NCBI GenBank assembly: GCA_021798115.1
Contig: JAJZYM010000001.1
Location: forward strand, 232,421 to 296,420
From: Pseudomonadota bacterium
GTDB lineage: Bacteria > Pseudomonadota > Gammaproteobacteria > JAKAQQ01
Direction of reading: 5' to 3'
DNA length: 64,000 nt
Part shown: positions 22,762-30,951 of the stretch, piece after piece
Layout: the number at the start of each line of letters is the position of its first letter
Position numbering within the stretch: position 1 is the first letter of the stretch
Program-made: the position numbers and the translations under genes
Notes under the pieces: generated by a model
The model's input: only the letters and a program-made list of their open reading frames with translations
The model's database searches: none
What the model was told of the DNA's origin: nothing

Positions 22762-24612
22762 GTGTGCGGGATCGTCGCGTTCCTGACCGTCCCCGGGGGG
22801 AACGTCGTTCCGCGCCTCCTCGCGGGGCTGGACCGTCTCGAATACCGGGGCTATGATTCCGCTGGGCTCGCCGTCGTCACTTCAGAGGGCGCCCTTGCGG
22901 CGCGACGAACGGTCGGGAAAGTTGCCCGTCTGCGTGAGGAAATCGCGCGCGATCCGGTGCACGGCGCCGTCGGGATCGCACACACCCGCTGGGCGACGCA
23001 CGGGCGCCCGAGCGTTCCCAACGCCCATCCCCATCTCGGCGGTGACACCCTCGCGCTTGTTCACAACGGCATCATCGAGAATCAGGCACTCTTGCGCGCG
23101 GAACTCGAGAGTGCAGGGTACGTCTTTCGCTCCGAAACGGATAGCGAGGTGATCGCTCACTTGATTCACCGGGCGCGGCGCCAAGGCGCCAGCTTGCCTG
23201 AAGCGGTCGCGGAAGCGCGGTCCCGGCTTGAGGGAACCTACGCCATCGCCGTGATCGACCGTGACGAACCCGCGACGGTTGTCGCGGCCCGTGAGGGCAG
23301 CCCGCTCGTTGTGGGCTTCCCTGATCCCGACGGGGAGCTCCTGGGGGCGCTTGCTTCCGATCCCGCGGCGTTGGCCGGTTTCGCGTCTCGGGTCCTCTAT
23401 CTCGAGGACGGCGACATCGCGGTTGTGCGCGGTGCCAACATCGACATTGTCGACCGCAAAGGGAACGCAACGGAAAGGGCCGTATACGACAATCCCTGTC
23501 ACCCGGGGGCACTCGACCGCGGTGGCTTCCGCCATTACATGCTCAAAGAAATCCATGAACAACCGTTGGCCGTCGGGCGAACACTCGAATCGCGTCTCGT
23601 GCGCGGACACGTGCCCGACGAAATCTTTGGCCCGCAGGCGGCTGGAGTGCTTTCGGCCACGCGATCGGTTCATCTCGTGGCTTGCGGAACGAGTTACCAC
23701 GCGTCTCTCCTAGGACGCCGTGTGCTTGGTCGGCTTGCCGGCGTCGAAACGCTCGCGGAGGTCGCCAGCGAATACCGTTACCAACCGCCGCCGGTGCGTC
23801 CGGGGTCGCTCATCGTGGCCGTTTCGCAGTCCGGCGAGACGGCCGATACGTTGGCCGCGGTGCGTCAGGCACGGACTCTCGGCTACGAAAGCATACTCGG
23901 CATTTGCAACGTGGCGGGCTCCAGCCTCCTTCGCGAGACCCCGCTGGCCTTTCTGACACAGGCGGGTCCCGAGATTGGGGTGGCATCGACCAAAGCGTTC
24001 AGCACGCAAACGGTGGGTCTTTACCTTCTGGCGCTCGCTTTGGCACGTCACCGCGCGGCGTCCTCTCAGTCACTTGCCGAAGAGACGCAGGCCCTGCATC
24101 AACTTCCGGATGCGCTTCGCACCGTACTCGGCCTTGATCATGCCGTCAAGGCTGTGGCCGAGGAGATCGCTGAAGATGCACACGCTCTCTATATCGGACG
24201 TGGAAATCATTACCCGGTCGCTCTTGAGGGTGCCCTCAAGCTCAAGGAAATCTCTTACATTCACGCCGAAGCCTACCCAGCGGGCGAACTCAAGCACGGC
24301 CCTCTGGCGCTTGTCGACCACTGCATGCCGGTCGTTGCACTGGCTCCGCGCGACGAGCTGTTCGAGAAAATGATGTCCAATCTCGCCGAGATCTCCGCCC
24401 GAGGAGGGCGTCTTTATATCTTCACCGACGCGGTCGACTTGCCCAGTTTCCCGGGTGCACGGGTCGTGCTTGTTCCGGGGCCTTGGTCCCCGCTCGTTTC
24501 GCCACTTGTCTACACCGTAGCCCTGCAACTTCTCGCTTACCACGCGGCCGTTGCCAAAGGGACCGATGTTGATCAACCGCGCAATCTTGCCAAGTCGGTG
24601 ACGGTCGAATAG
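22762..24612 (+). CDS. glmS: Glutamine-fructose-6-phosphate aminotransferase (isomerizing) GlmS
   Basis: Makes glucosamine-6-phosphate, the first step toward UDP-GlcNAc. The N-terminal amidotransferase domain begins CGIVAF, in which the cysteine becomes the N-terminal nucleophile after methionine removal; this fixes the GTG start at 22762. Further markers are RLEYRGYDSAG and HTRWATHGRPS. Two SIS sugar-isomerase domains follow (SQSGETADTLAAVR; IGVASTKAFSTQT), and the protein ends KSVTVE as usual. It has 616 residues, the family's normal length. Confidence 0.98.
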   Translation: MCGIVAFLTVPGGNVVPRLLAGLDRLEYRGYDSAGLAVVTSEGALAARRTVGKVARLREEIARDPVHGAVGIAHTRWATHGRPSVPNAHPHLGGDTLALVHNGIIENQALLRAELESAGYVFRSETDSEVIAHLIHRARRQGASLPEAVAEARSRLEGTYAIAVIDRDEPATVVAAREGSPLVVGFPDPDGELLGALASDPAALAGFASRVLYLEDGDIAVVRGANIDIVDRKGNATERAVYDNPCHPGALDRGGFRHYMLKEIHEQPLAVGRTLESRLVRGHVPDEIFGPQAAGVLSATRSVHLVACGTSYHASLLGRRVLGRLAGVETLAEVASEYRYQPPPVRPGSLIVAVSQSGETADTLAAVRQARTLGYESILGICNVAGSSLLRETPLAFLTQAGPEIGVASTKAFSTQTVGLYLLALALARHRAASSQSLAEETQALHQLPDALRTVLGLDHAVKAVAEEIAEDAHALYIGRGNHYPVALEGALKLKEISYIHAEAYPAGELKHGPLALVDHCMPVVALAPRDELFEKMMSNLAEISARGGRLYIFTDAVDLPSFPGARVVLVPGPWSPLVSPLVYTVALQLLAYHAAVAKGTDVDQPRNLAKSVTVE

Positions 24613-24726
24613 CCGCACCGAGTCAGGGGGATGGACACCCGCCGTCCCCTCTATACTTGAACCGATGCGGACGCGACAAAGCGCTACGGTTTCGATGGTC
24701 TGCGTGTTGATTCCAAGGAGTCTGTG

Positions 24727-27195
24727 ATGCCTCATTTTGCGACGTTCTGGCCCATCCTCTGGTGGGTCCTTTTCCTCCTGCCTCTCTTCGTCGATTTCTA
24801 CCGACGGACCCATCTTCCGTGGGTGAGCGTTCGCCTTCTTCTCCTCCTTGTCCTGGCCAGCCTCGTCCCGACGATGCCCGCCGGAATCCTTTGGGCTCTG
24901 TGGGTCGTGGTGGGACTGGCCCTTCTTCTTCTCCATACGCCTCTGCTGCGACGCCTCGTGCTCACGGGTCCAATCTTCGCTCTCTACCGGCGGGTTCTGC
25001 CGGCGATGTCCGCAACGGAACGCGAGGCCTTGAACGCGGGGGATGTCGGTTGGGAGGGTGAACTTTTCACAGGCCGTCCACGCTGGGAGAAACTCCACGC
25101 GCTCCCGTCCGCCCGCCTGAGCCCCGAGGAGCAAGCCTTTCTTGACGGACCCGTCGAAGAGCTCTGCGCCCGTCTTGACGACTGGAAAATCACGCACGAA
25201 TGGGGGGATCTTCCGCCCGAGATCTGGACGTTTCTCAAAGAGAAGCGGTTCTTCGCGATGATTATTCCCAAAATCTACGGGGGGCTGGAATTTTCGAATT
25301 ACGCGCATTCCGAGGTTCTCTTGCGAGTCGCCTCACGCAGCATGACCGCGGCCTCGGTCATTGCCGTTCCCAATTCGCTCGGACCGGCGGAACTCCTGCT
25401 CCACTACGGGACCGAGGACCAGAAAAGCCACTATCTGCCGCGCCTCGCCCGCGGCGAGGAGGTGCCGTGCTTTGCCCTGACCGCGCCTGCGGCAGGTTCC
25501 GACGCGGCCTCGATGCTGGATCGGGCCGTGGTGGTCCGAGAGCGCCGCGACGGGCACGAGGGTCTCGCTCTCCGTCTCGATTTCGACAAGCGTTATATCA
25601 CGCTCGCGCCCGTGGCGACCGTGATTGGCCTGGCCGTTCGTGTGTTCGACCCCGAGCGTCTCCTCGGCGGCGATGCCGATCGCGGGATCACCTGTCTTCT
25701 GCTCCCGCGGACGGCGCCCGGGCTCGAGATCGGACGCCGACACTTCCCACTGAACACACCGTTTGCGAACGGCCCGGTACGCGGGCACGGCCTCGTCGTT
25801 CCGCTCGACGCGGTCATTGGTGGGGAGAAAATGATCGGTCAGGGCTGGCGCATGCTCATGGAGAACTTGGCCGCGGGGCGGTCGATCTCACTTCCTTCGA
25901 ACGCCACCGGCGCGGCCAAACTCGCGGTGCGGACAAGCGGAGCTTATGCTCGCGTGCGCCGTCAATTCCACGTTCCGATCGCCCGTTTCGAGGGCGTGGC
26001 TCAAGTCCTCGCGCGGATGGGTGGCACTCTCTACGCTATGGATGCCGTTCGTACGGTGACTCTGGCCGCTTCCGACGCGGGAGGGCGCTCCGCCGTCACG
26101 TCAGCGATCGTCAAGGCGCAAGTCACCGAGATGGGTCGTCGGATCGCGCTGGACGCGATGGATGTCCACGGCGGCAAGGGCATCATGCTCGGGCCGCGCA
26201 ATTACTTGGGGCGAGGGTTCGAGGCCGTTCCTATTGCCATCACCGTCGAAGGGGCGAACCTCCTCACGCGTAACCTCATCATCTTTGGCCAAGGTGCGGT
26301 TCGGGCGCATCCTTACGTGTTCCGCGAGATGGAGGCCGCGCGCGATCCCGATCCCGTGGCCGGACGACGCGCCTTCGATCGTCTCATTGTCGCCCACAGC
26401 GGCTTCTTCCTCAGCAACGCGGTCCGGGCGTTTGTGATGGGCCTTCACGCCGCCCGCTTCGCCCCCAGCCCCGTCCGCGGCTCTCTCCGACGCTACTACC
26501 AGCATCTCAACCGCTACAGTGCGGCCTTCGCGCTCCTGGCCGACGGGAGCATGTTCACGCTCGGCGGGGATCTCAAGCGACGCGAAGCTCTTTCGGCGCG
26601 TCTCGCCGACATGCTGAGTTCTCTTTACATCGCCTCGTGTGTGCTCAAACATTACGAGGACCACGGCCGGCCGGCGGAAGAGGAGGACGCCGTGAGTTGG
26701 GCGGTTCGTGATCTCGTTTACGCTTTCCAGGAACAGGCGCACGGTCTTCTGCGTAATTTCCCCAACCGGGTCATGGCGGCGATTCTCCGCGTGGCTGTCT
26801 TCCCGACAGGGCGGAGCTACTCGGCACCCTCCGACGCGCTCGGGTTCCGCATCGCCGCCCGTCTGTGCGAGGATTCGCTCTTTCGGCAAACCTTGGTCCA
26901 CGGCTCCTACGCCACCGAGCCTGAAGCCGGACATGTCGCTCTTCTTGAAACCGCACTTCGCCTTGCTCCGGAGGTCGAGGAGATCGAGCGGCGCTTGCGG
27001 ACGACGCTTGGGGAGGTCCCTCCCGGGGTCCTGGGCGAGCGGGCCCGCCTGAACGTGGCGGTCGAGAGGGGTCTTCTCGACAGTCGCGAGCGTGACCTCC
27101 TCGCCCGTTACTACGATCTGGTCGACGAGATCGTGGCGGTAGACGATTTCGATCGCCGTGAGCTTGGCACACATCCACTGCCTTCCAGCGGCTGA
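24727..27195 (+). CDS. fadE: Acyl-CoA dehydrogenase FadE
   Basis: Large membrane-associated acyl-CoA dehydrogenase for the first step of beta-oxidation. The 822-residue length and layout match E. coli FadE: two or three N-terminal hydrophobic segments (residues about 8-18, 35-70, 77-90), a central flavoprotein dehydrogenase domain, and the C-terminal extension of this family. Identifying stretches are CFALTAPAAGSDAASM, HGGKGIMLGPRNYLGRGF and ITVEGANLLTRN. ATG 24727 has AAGGAG six bases upstream; a GTG directly before it is also possible. Odd-chain fatty acids oxidised here would yield propionyl-CoA for prpC. The 3' end overlaps the convergent acyltransferase gene by 85 bases. Confidence 0.95.
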   Translation: MPHFATFWPILWWVLFLLPLFVDFYRRTHLPWVSVRLLLLLVLASLVPTMPAGILWALWVVVGLALLLLHTPLLRRLVLTGPIFALYRRVLPAMSATEREALNAGDVGWEGELFTGRPRWEKLHALPSARLSPEEQAFLDGPVEELCARLDDWKITHEWGDLPPEIWTFLKEKRFFAMIIPKIYGGLEFSNYAHSEVLLRVASRSMTAASVIAVPNSLGPAELLLHYGTEDQKSHYLPRLARGEEVPCFALTAPAAGSDAASMLDRAVVVRERRDGHEGLALRLDFDKRYITLAPVATVIGLAVRVFDPERLLGGDADRGITCLLLPRTAPGLEIGRRHFPLNTPFANGPVRGHGLVVPLDAVIGGEKMIGQGWRMLMENLAAGRSISLPSNATGAAKLAVRTSGAYARVRRQFHVPIARFEGVAQVLARMGGTLYAMDAVRTVTLAASDAGGRSAVTSAIVKAQVTEMGRRIALDAMDVHGGKGIMLGPRNYLGRGFEAVPIAITVEGANLLTRNLIIFGQGAVRAHPYVFREMEAARDPDPVAGRRAFDRLIVAHSGFFLSNAVRAFVMGLHAARFAPSPVRGSLRRYYQHLNRYSAAFALLADGSMFTLGGDLKRREALSARLADMLSSLYIASCVLKHYEDHGRPAEEEDAVSWAVRDLVYAFQEQAHGLLRNFPNRVMAAILRVAVFPTGRSYSAPSDALGFRIAARLCEDSLFRQTLVHGSYATEPEAGHVALLETALRLAPEVEEIERRLRTTLGEVPPGVLGERARLNVAVERGLLDSRERDLLARYYDLVDEIVAVDDFDRRELGTHPLPSSG

Positions 27196-27722
27196 TCCGG
27201 ATGGGGCACAAAGAGCGACGAGGGGGCGCGGGGGGTGGCGAAAACGAGATGCAAGGGGGCGTGATTGAGGAGCCCCCCTTCGGTTCCTGTGAGGGTGACG
27301 TGTTGCCAGAGTCGAGCATGATGAGCCAGCCACCTGGCTCCGGTCCCCCACGGCCGTGGGGGACCGCCGCGGCGGACGGCCCCCTCCGGGAAAAGGCAGA
27401 CCGCCCCACCGACGTCAAGGTGCCGTCCAAGGGTGCGGAGCGCAAACGGTTCGGTGGGTGAGAGGCTCACGAAAGCGTGGCCGAAGAGCGTGGCGTAAAC
27501 CCTAAGAAGCGGGTTCCAAGGAGCCTTATGAGCGTAGTCGGGATCGACACCGAAGAGGAGCGGACGGCGCACGGCAAGGCCTAGTAGCGGCCCGTCGATG
27601 AAGCCGGGATGATCGGCTGTCAGGAGGAGACCGGATTCTTCGCTGGGGGCTCCTTGGACAATGAGGGGGCGGTGGATGGTCAGGAGTTTGAGAAGACGGA
27701 GGCGCAGGAAAGGTTTGGGCAC
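27111..27722 (-). CDS. PlsC-like lysophospholipid acyltransferase
   Basis: A 203-residue member of the 1-acylglycerol-3-phosphate O-acyltransferase superfamily. The catalytic HX4D motif is in ADHPGFIDGPLLG near residue 37, and the substrate-binding FPEG motif is in CLFPEGAVRR near residue 113. It lacks an obvious N-terminal membrane span. Length and order resemble the acyltransferase half of Aas-type proteins more than full PlsC. Start is GTG with AGGA nine bases upstream. The last 28 codons are antisense to the end of fadE, and this tail looks random (serine and arginine rich), as if the stop had been lost and the frame ran into fadE. Confidence 0.78.
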   Translation of the reverse strand: MPKPFLRLRLLKLLTIHRPLIVQGAPSEESGLLLTADHPGFIDGPLLGLAVRRPLLFGVDPDYAHKAPWNPLLRVYATLFGHAFVSLSPTEPFALRTLGRHLDVGGAVCLFPEGAVRRGGPPRPWGTGARWLAHHARLWQHVTLTGTEGGLLNHAPLHLVFATPRAPSSLFVPHPDQPLEGSGCVPSSRRSKSSTATISSTRS

Positions 27723-27734
27723 GATGGATTCCTG

Positions 27735-27762
27735 AAAAAAGGGGGCCTGTGAAAAGGCCCCC
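27735..27762 (-). terminator. Strong Rho-independent terminator of the 81-aa gene
   Basis: On the minus strand a perfect 7-bp GC stem (GGGGGCC / GGCCCCC, loop 8) is followed at once by six T residues. It lies nine bases after the stop of the gene at 27771-28016. This is the best intrinsic terminator in the window. Confidence 0.88.
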
Positions 27763-27770
27763 GAGGGAGA

Positions 27771-28016
27771 TTAGACGATCCCGTGGCGTTGACGGAGGGC
27801 TTGTTCAGCCTCGTCCAGCTGGCGCCGGGTGAGATCGCCCCGCAGCCGCCTGCGGCCTGCGGTGATCATCCGCTCAAGACGCGGGCGGTTGCGTCGCGCG
27901 ATCGCGGCGAATCGCGCGTGGAGCTCTTCGTTTTCCTCGTCGCGGACAGCCGCCTCCTCGTCGGCCGTGAGTCCGTCGAGTATTGTCAACGCCCCGTTTT
28001 CGACGTCGTTTCCCAT
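27771..28016 (-). CDS. Small charged protein of unknown function (81 aa)
   Basis: Not recognised. ATG 28016 is preceded by GAGG at nine bases and the gene ends just before a strong terminator, so it looks like a real monocistronic gene. The product is almost entirely helical and charged: an acidic N-terminal half (TADEEAAVRDEENEELHARF) and a basic C-terminal half rich in arginine. There is no membrane span or signal. The frame stays open far upstream, but this is a GC-rich region and nothing supports a longer protein. Function could be nucleic-acid or protein binding; this is only a guess from composition. Confidence 0.68.
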   Translation of the reverse strand: MGNDVENGALTILDGLTADEEAAVRDEENEELHARFAAIARRNRPRLERMITAGRRRLRGDLTRRQLDEAEQALRQRHGIV

Positions 28017-28052
28017 GAGAAGCACCTCGTGATGGACGGGCGACCGCACCCG

Positions 28053-28074
28053 CCCGCGGCGAAGACACCGCGGG
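28053..28074. repeat. Perfect inverted repeat, 7-bp arms
   Basis: CCCGCGG at 28053-28059 pairs with CCGCGGG at 28068-28074 across an 8-base loop. It lies about 37-58 bases upstream of the 81-aa gene's start codon, within its likely leader or promoter. Confidence 0.7.
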
Positions 28075-28080
28075 TGGTGC

Positions 28081-28100
28081 GGCACCCGCGCACGGGTGCC
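28081..28100. repeat. Perfect inverted repeat, 8-bp arms with tetraloop
   Basis: GGCACCCG and CGGGTGCC are separated by four bases. It directly follows the previous hairpin, making a tandem pair. No T tract follows on either strand, so it is not a simple terminator. Confidence 0.7.
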
Positions 28101-28268
28101 CAACGACGGTCCCAGGCCCCGTAGGAGTCCAAGGACCCCGAGGGGCTCCCTGCGCCGTTTCCTTGCGGAAGCGGCGCCGTCCACCAGCGGCGGACGCCGG
28201 GCCCGCGGGCGGTTTCGCACGTTCGGGGAGAACGGGCGGACCAGAGCCGCGGAGCACACAGTCTTCTT

Positions 28269-28298
28269 CCGCCCGCGGGGGTGCCAACCCGCGGGCGG
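28269..28298. repeat. Perfect inverted repeat, 10-bp arms
   Basis: CCGCCCGCGG at 28269-28278 pairs exactly with CCGCGGGCGG at 28289-28298, loop 10 bases. It ends about 60 bases upstream of the cysQ start. Confidence 0.72.
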
Positions 28299-28358
28299 AG
28301 CGGGCCCCCACCCGCCCGAGCGCGCGCCTGCCGCGCGTGCTACTCTCCCTGTCCGACG

Positions 28359-29216
28359 ATGGACGAAACGCTCCTTGATCTCCTTCCTCCGGTCCTGACC
28401 GCTGTCCGTGCGGCCGGTCGGGCGATCCTTGATGTGTACGGGGGACCGTTCGAAGTCACGAGCAAAGGAGACCGTTCCCCGCTCACGGAAGCGGATCTTC
28501 GCGCCCACGGGATCCTCCACGCATCCCTTTCGTCACTCGTTCCGTCTTGGCCGGTCCTGTCCGAGGAGGGGAGTGCTCCCGTCTGGGATGTCCGGAAAAC
28601 CTGGTCTCGCTACTGGCTCGTCGATCCGCTTGATGGTACGCGCGAGTTTGTGAAGAGGAACGGTCAATTCACGGTCAACGTGGCCCTGATTGAAGGGCAG
28701 AGAGCGCGGTTGGGGGTGATCCACGCCCCGGCGCTGGGCGAGGCTTACTTTGGCATCGCGAATCTTGGGGCTTTCGCCTCGAGAGGGGATGAGCCGTGGG
28801 AACGTTTGCGCGGAGGGCACGCCCGAAAAGACGGTGAGCTTCGTGTCCTCGCCTCACGATCCCACGACGATCCCCGCCTGGAGGGGTGGCTCTCTCTCCT
28901 GGGCCCTCACCGCAGAGTCGGCCTCGGCAGCTCCCTCAAGTTCTGCCGTCTGGCGGCCGGTGAGGCAGATCTCTATGTTCGGCTCGGGCCGACCAGCGAG
29001 TGGGATACGGCCGCGGGTCAATGCATCCTTGAGGCGGCGGGAGGTTGGGTTTGCGATCTGGCAGGCCGTGCGTTGGCCTACAACACACGCGAGGGATTAC
29101 GCAATCCTTTTTTCGTTGCCGGACGGGGCCCCGAAGAGCGCACGTTGGTACGCCCCCGGTTTCTCCGTGATGAGAACGAGGCTGCGGCTAGTGGTGACCG
29201 AGGAGACGGTGCTTGA
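28359..29216 (+). CDS. cysQ: 3'(2'),5'-bisphosphate nucleotidase CysQ
   Basis: Removes 3'-phosphoadenosine 5'-phosphate, the by-product of sulfate assimilation. It belongs to the inositol-phosphatase superfamily: the metal-binding motif DPLDGTREFVKRNGQFTVN is at about residues 90-108 and the second motif WDTAAGQCILEAAGG is near residues 213-227. The 285-residue length is slightly above normal. ATG 28359 is chosen because residues before it in the open frame are low-complexity Arg/Pro/Ala. The last 29 bases overlap the convergent gene. Confidence 0.94.
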   Translation: MDETLLDLLPPVLTAVRAAGRAILDVYGGPFEVTSKGDRSPLTEADLRAHGILHASLSSLVPSWPVLSEEGSAPVWDVRKTWSRYWLVDPLDGTREFVKRNGQFTVNVALIEGQRARLGVIHAPALGEAYFGIANLGAFASRGDEPWERLRGGHARKDGELRVLASRSHDDPRLEGWLSLLGPHRRVGLGSSLKFCRLAAGEADLYVRLGPTSEWDTAAGQCILEAAGGWVCDLAGRALAYNTREGLRNPFFVAGRGPEERTLVRPRFLRDENEAAASGDRGDGA

Positions 29217-29763
29217 GGCTGTGGGTGGGGGGGTGGGGGCCAAGCCAGATTCGCAGCAACGCTTCGTGGAAGCGGCGCCCCGGGAAAACGCCAAGACTCT
29301 TGCTGTCGAGACGGACGGTGGTGCCTTTGCCCGGAACGTAGTCGAGCAACACCATGTCATGGTTATGGACACGAGTCCAGAGCGCGATGAATCGATGAAT
29401 TTCGGGGGCGAGCGCGCGACGGACGGTCGGAGAATTGTTTCGGCGGAAACCCGATTTCCAGGCAGAGACGAGGTCTCCGTGACCTACGCCACGTAGAAAA
29501 TCCATCACGATCCTGTCCGGGCCGTGCTCGGCCAAAGCCACGTGGGCGCTGTGGGTGGGTGTGGGAAGGTATAGGGCGCCGACGTAGACACGGAAGAAGA
29601 TCGCGTAGTACCGAACCCCCGCCCCGTTGAGTGCCAGGGTGTGCCCGCCGACCGTGACCGTCCGCGGGAGTGTTCGGGAGGCGATGGTAATCGTCGCGGG
29701 AGACGCCCGGAGTGCCGGAGCGAGAAGAGCGGCGAAGAGGGGAATGATCAGATAACGTCGCAC
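29188..29763 (-). CDS. Chalcone isomerase-like periplasmic protein
   Basis: A 191-residue secreted protein. A signal peptide (RRYLIIPLFAALLAPALRASPA) is followed by a domain that resembles bacterial chalcone-isomerase-like proteins: TVGGHTLALNGAGVRYYAIFF and VYVGALYLPTP are the typical opening strands, and later GPDRIVMDFLRGVGHGDLV. The physiological role of this bacterial family is not established. GTG 29763 is chosen because it begins the signal peptide and has GGGAG ten bases upstream; the longer frame starting at 29838 is less likely. It is convergent with cysQ. Confidence 0.8.
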   Translation of the reverse strand: MRRYLIIPLFAALLAPALRASPATITIASRTLPRTVTVGGHTLALNGAGVRYYAIFFRVYVGALYLPTPTHSAHVALAEHGPDRIVMDFLRGVGHGDLVSAWKSGFRRNNSPTVRRALAPEIHRFIALWTRVHNHDMVLLDYVPGKGTTVRLDSKSLGVFPGRRFHEALLRIWLGPHPPTHSLKHRLLGHH

Positions 29764-29845
29764 GGGCGGAAACTCCCTGATGCCTGAGGGTACCCGTATC
29801 CTGCCACGAAGAGTGGGTTCTTGTCCACTTTTCTCCATTGCTCAA

Positions 29846-30220
29846 TCAATCTCCATCGGGAGCGTAGAGCGCGCCCGAGGTCGGGGTTTCCCCGACCTCG
29901 ACGGCGACGAGCTCGGGCAGGACGGGCTTGAGTGTTCGGTACAGCCAGACGGCCAGAATCTCGGACGTCGGATTCTCGAGGCCGGGGACATCGTTGAGAC
30001 AACGGTGGTCGAGCTGCTCACGAACGGGGGCGAAGGCCGCCGTCACCTCGGCAAAATCACGCACCCACCCCTCGGGGGTCTGCAGTGGTCCGCGCAGACG
30101 CAGCTCGATGCGGTAACTATGTCCGTGTAGACGGGCGCATTTGTGCCCGGGGGGGGTGTGGGGAAGACGGTGCGCGCATTCGAGATGGAACGTCTTGTGG
30201 ATCAGGCAGGTCTCGGACAC
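29846..30220 (-). CDS. queD: 6-carboxy-5,6,7,8-tetrahydropterin synthase QueD
   Basis: Converts 7,8-dihydroneopterin triphosphate to 6-carboxytetrahydropterin in queuosine synthesis. The 124-residue product has the zinc histidines in FHLECAHRLPHTPPGHK and LHGHSY and the catalytic cysteine in GHKCARLHGHSY. The C-terminal PTSEILAVWLYRTLK region is also typical. GTG 30220 gives the right N-terminal length; the frame is open further upstream inside the preceding barrel gene. It lies 13 bases after that gene, so they may be co-transcribed. Its substrate is the product of FolE, encoded at 48.6 kb. Confidence 0.93.
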   Translation of the reverse strand: MSETCLIHKTFHLECAHRLPHTPPGHKCARLHGHSYRIELRLRGPLQTPEGWVRDFAEVTAAFAPVREQLDHRCLNDVPGLENPTSEILAVWLYRTLKPVLPELVAVEVGETPTSGALYAPDGD

Positions 30221-30233
30221 GGCCTGCCGGAGC

Positions 30234-30899
30234 TCAGAATCCGTAGCGGAAAGAGAGCGTCGCCCCGTGCCAACGTCCGCCGTCGACGAAAAGAGCAATA
30301 CGGCCACCTTCCGAGGTGACGTAGGAGATCCCGCCGTAGGGTCCCGCGAGGGTCTCCCCGTTGACCGGAAGCGTCTCCGCGTGCGGTGAGGCCAGAAGTT
30401 CGTTCCCCTCGAGGTGGCGGACATAACCGCCGCCCGAAAGTCTCAGGTGACCGTAGCTCAACCAGAGCCCAAGGCGGGCTCCGGCGTCGTACCAGTGGAG
30501 GCGGTTGTGGCCCCCGGGCACGCTGGACGAGGCGTCATGGTAGGTGTCCCCTCCGCTCAGCGTGACCCCAAGGTAGCTCGTGAGGGGAAGCGTCCCGGTG
30601 GCGGTGACCCCGACGTCGTAGCCGCTGACATTGAGCCCCGACAACGTGGGGTTGTCATCCTGGGTCACGCCGATATAGCCGCCGTGCAAACCCACGAGAA
30701 CGTAGCGGCCGAGGTGATCTCGCAAATCAAGATTGATCTCGCTGAGATGCGTGCCGTAGGTGACCCCACCGACATCAAGGGGGAAGTGGACGTTCTCGTA
30801 GGTGATGGCCGCCGCGAGCGGATGCGCCGAGAGGGGCAAAAAGAGGGGCAGACAAACGGCAAGCACGGCGAGGGACGTTGCGGCGCGGGGGGTCGGCAC
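30234..30899 (-). CDS. Outer membrane beta-barrel protein of unknown function
   Basis: A 221-residue secreted protein with a signal peptide (LAVLAVCLPLFLPLSAHPLAAA). The mature part alternates hydrophobic and polar residues with frequent glycine and aromatics (GRYVLVGLHGGYIGV; RLHWYDAGARLGLWLSYG) and ends in SFRYGF, with a terminal phenylalanine as in outer-membrane barrels. Eight to ten strands would fit the length. GTG 30899 has GGGAGG eight bases upstream and opens the signal peptide. A -10-like TACAAT on the minus strand lies at 30929-30934. queD follows closely. I cannot assign a ligand. Confidence 0.75.
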   Translation of the reverse strand: MPTPRAATSLAVLAVCLPLFLPLSAHPLAAAITYENVHFPLDVGGVTYGTHLSEINLDLRDHLGRYVLVGLHGGYIGVTQDDNPTLSGLNVSGYDVGVTATGTLPLTSYLGVTLSGGDTYHDASSSVPGGHNRLHWYDAGARLGLWLSYGHLRLSGGGYVRHLEGNELLASPHAETLPVNGETLAGPYGGISYVTSEGGRIALFVDGGRWHGATLSFRYGF

Positions 30900-30928
30900 G
30901 GGGGGATCCTCCCTCGGAGTTTGCAAGG

Positions 30929-30934
30929 ATTGTA
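30929..30934 (-). promoter_or_regulatory. Possible -10 box of the barrel/queD unit
   Basis: Minus-strand TACAAT lies 30 bases upstream of the barrel gene start, between it and the end of the HNH gene. No good -35 is seen. Confidence 0.35.
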
Positions 30935-30951
30935 GCCGAAGCCTCGGGGTC

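Larger units (their letters stand above)
28017..28358. other. GC-rich intergenic stretch with repeated hairpins
   Basis: This 342-base gap separates the 81-aa gene (minus) from cysQ (plus). No convincing protein is seen, although several frames are open because of the high GC content. It holds at least three perfect inverted repeats (listed separately) and a self-complementary GCCCGCGGGC at 28201-28210. The core CCGCGG recurs about five times. Divergent promoters for both flanking genes must lie here, but no clear -35/-10 pair is visible. Confidence 0.6.

Noticed and set aside
28053-28298. CRISPR-like array
   Set aside because: The repeats are inverted, not direct, have unequal arms and no regular spacers; no cas gene is in the window.
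27771-28520. Reading the 81-aa gene as a 249-residue protein from further upstream
   Set aside because: The extra residues are Arg/Pro/Gly-rich and overlap hairpins and the start of cysQ; the ribosome binding site supports the short form.
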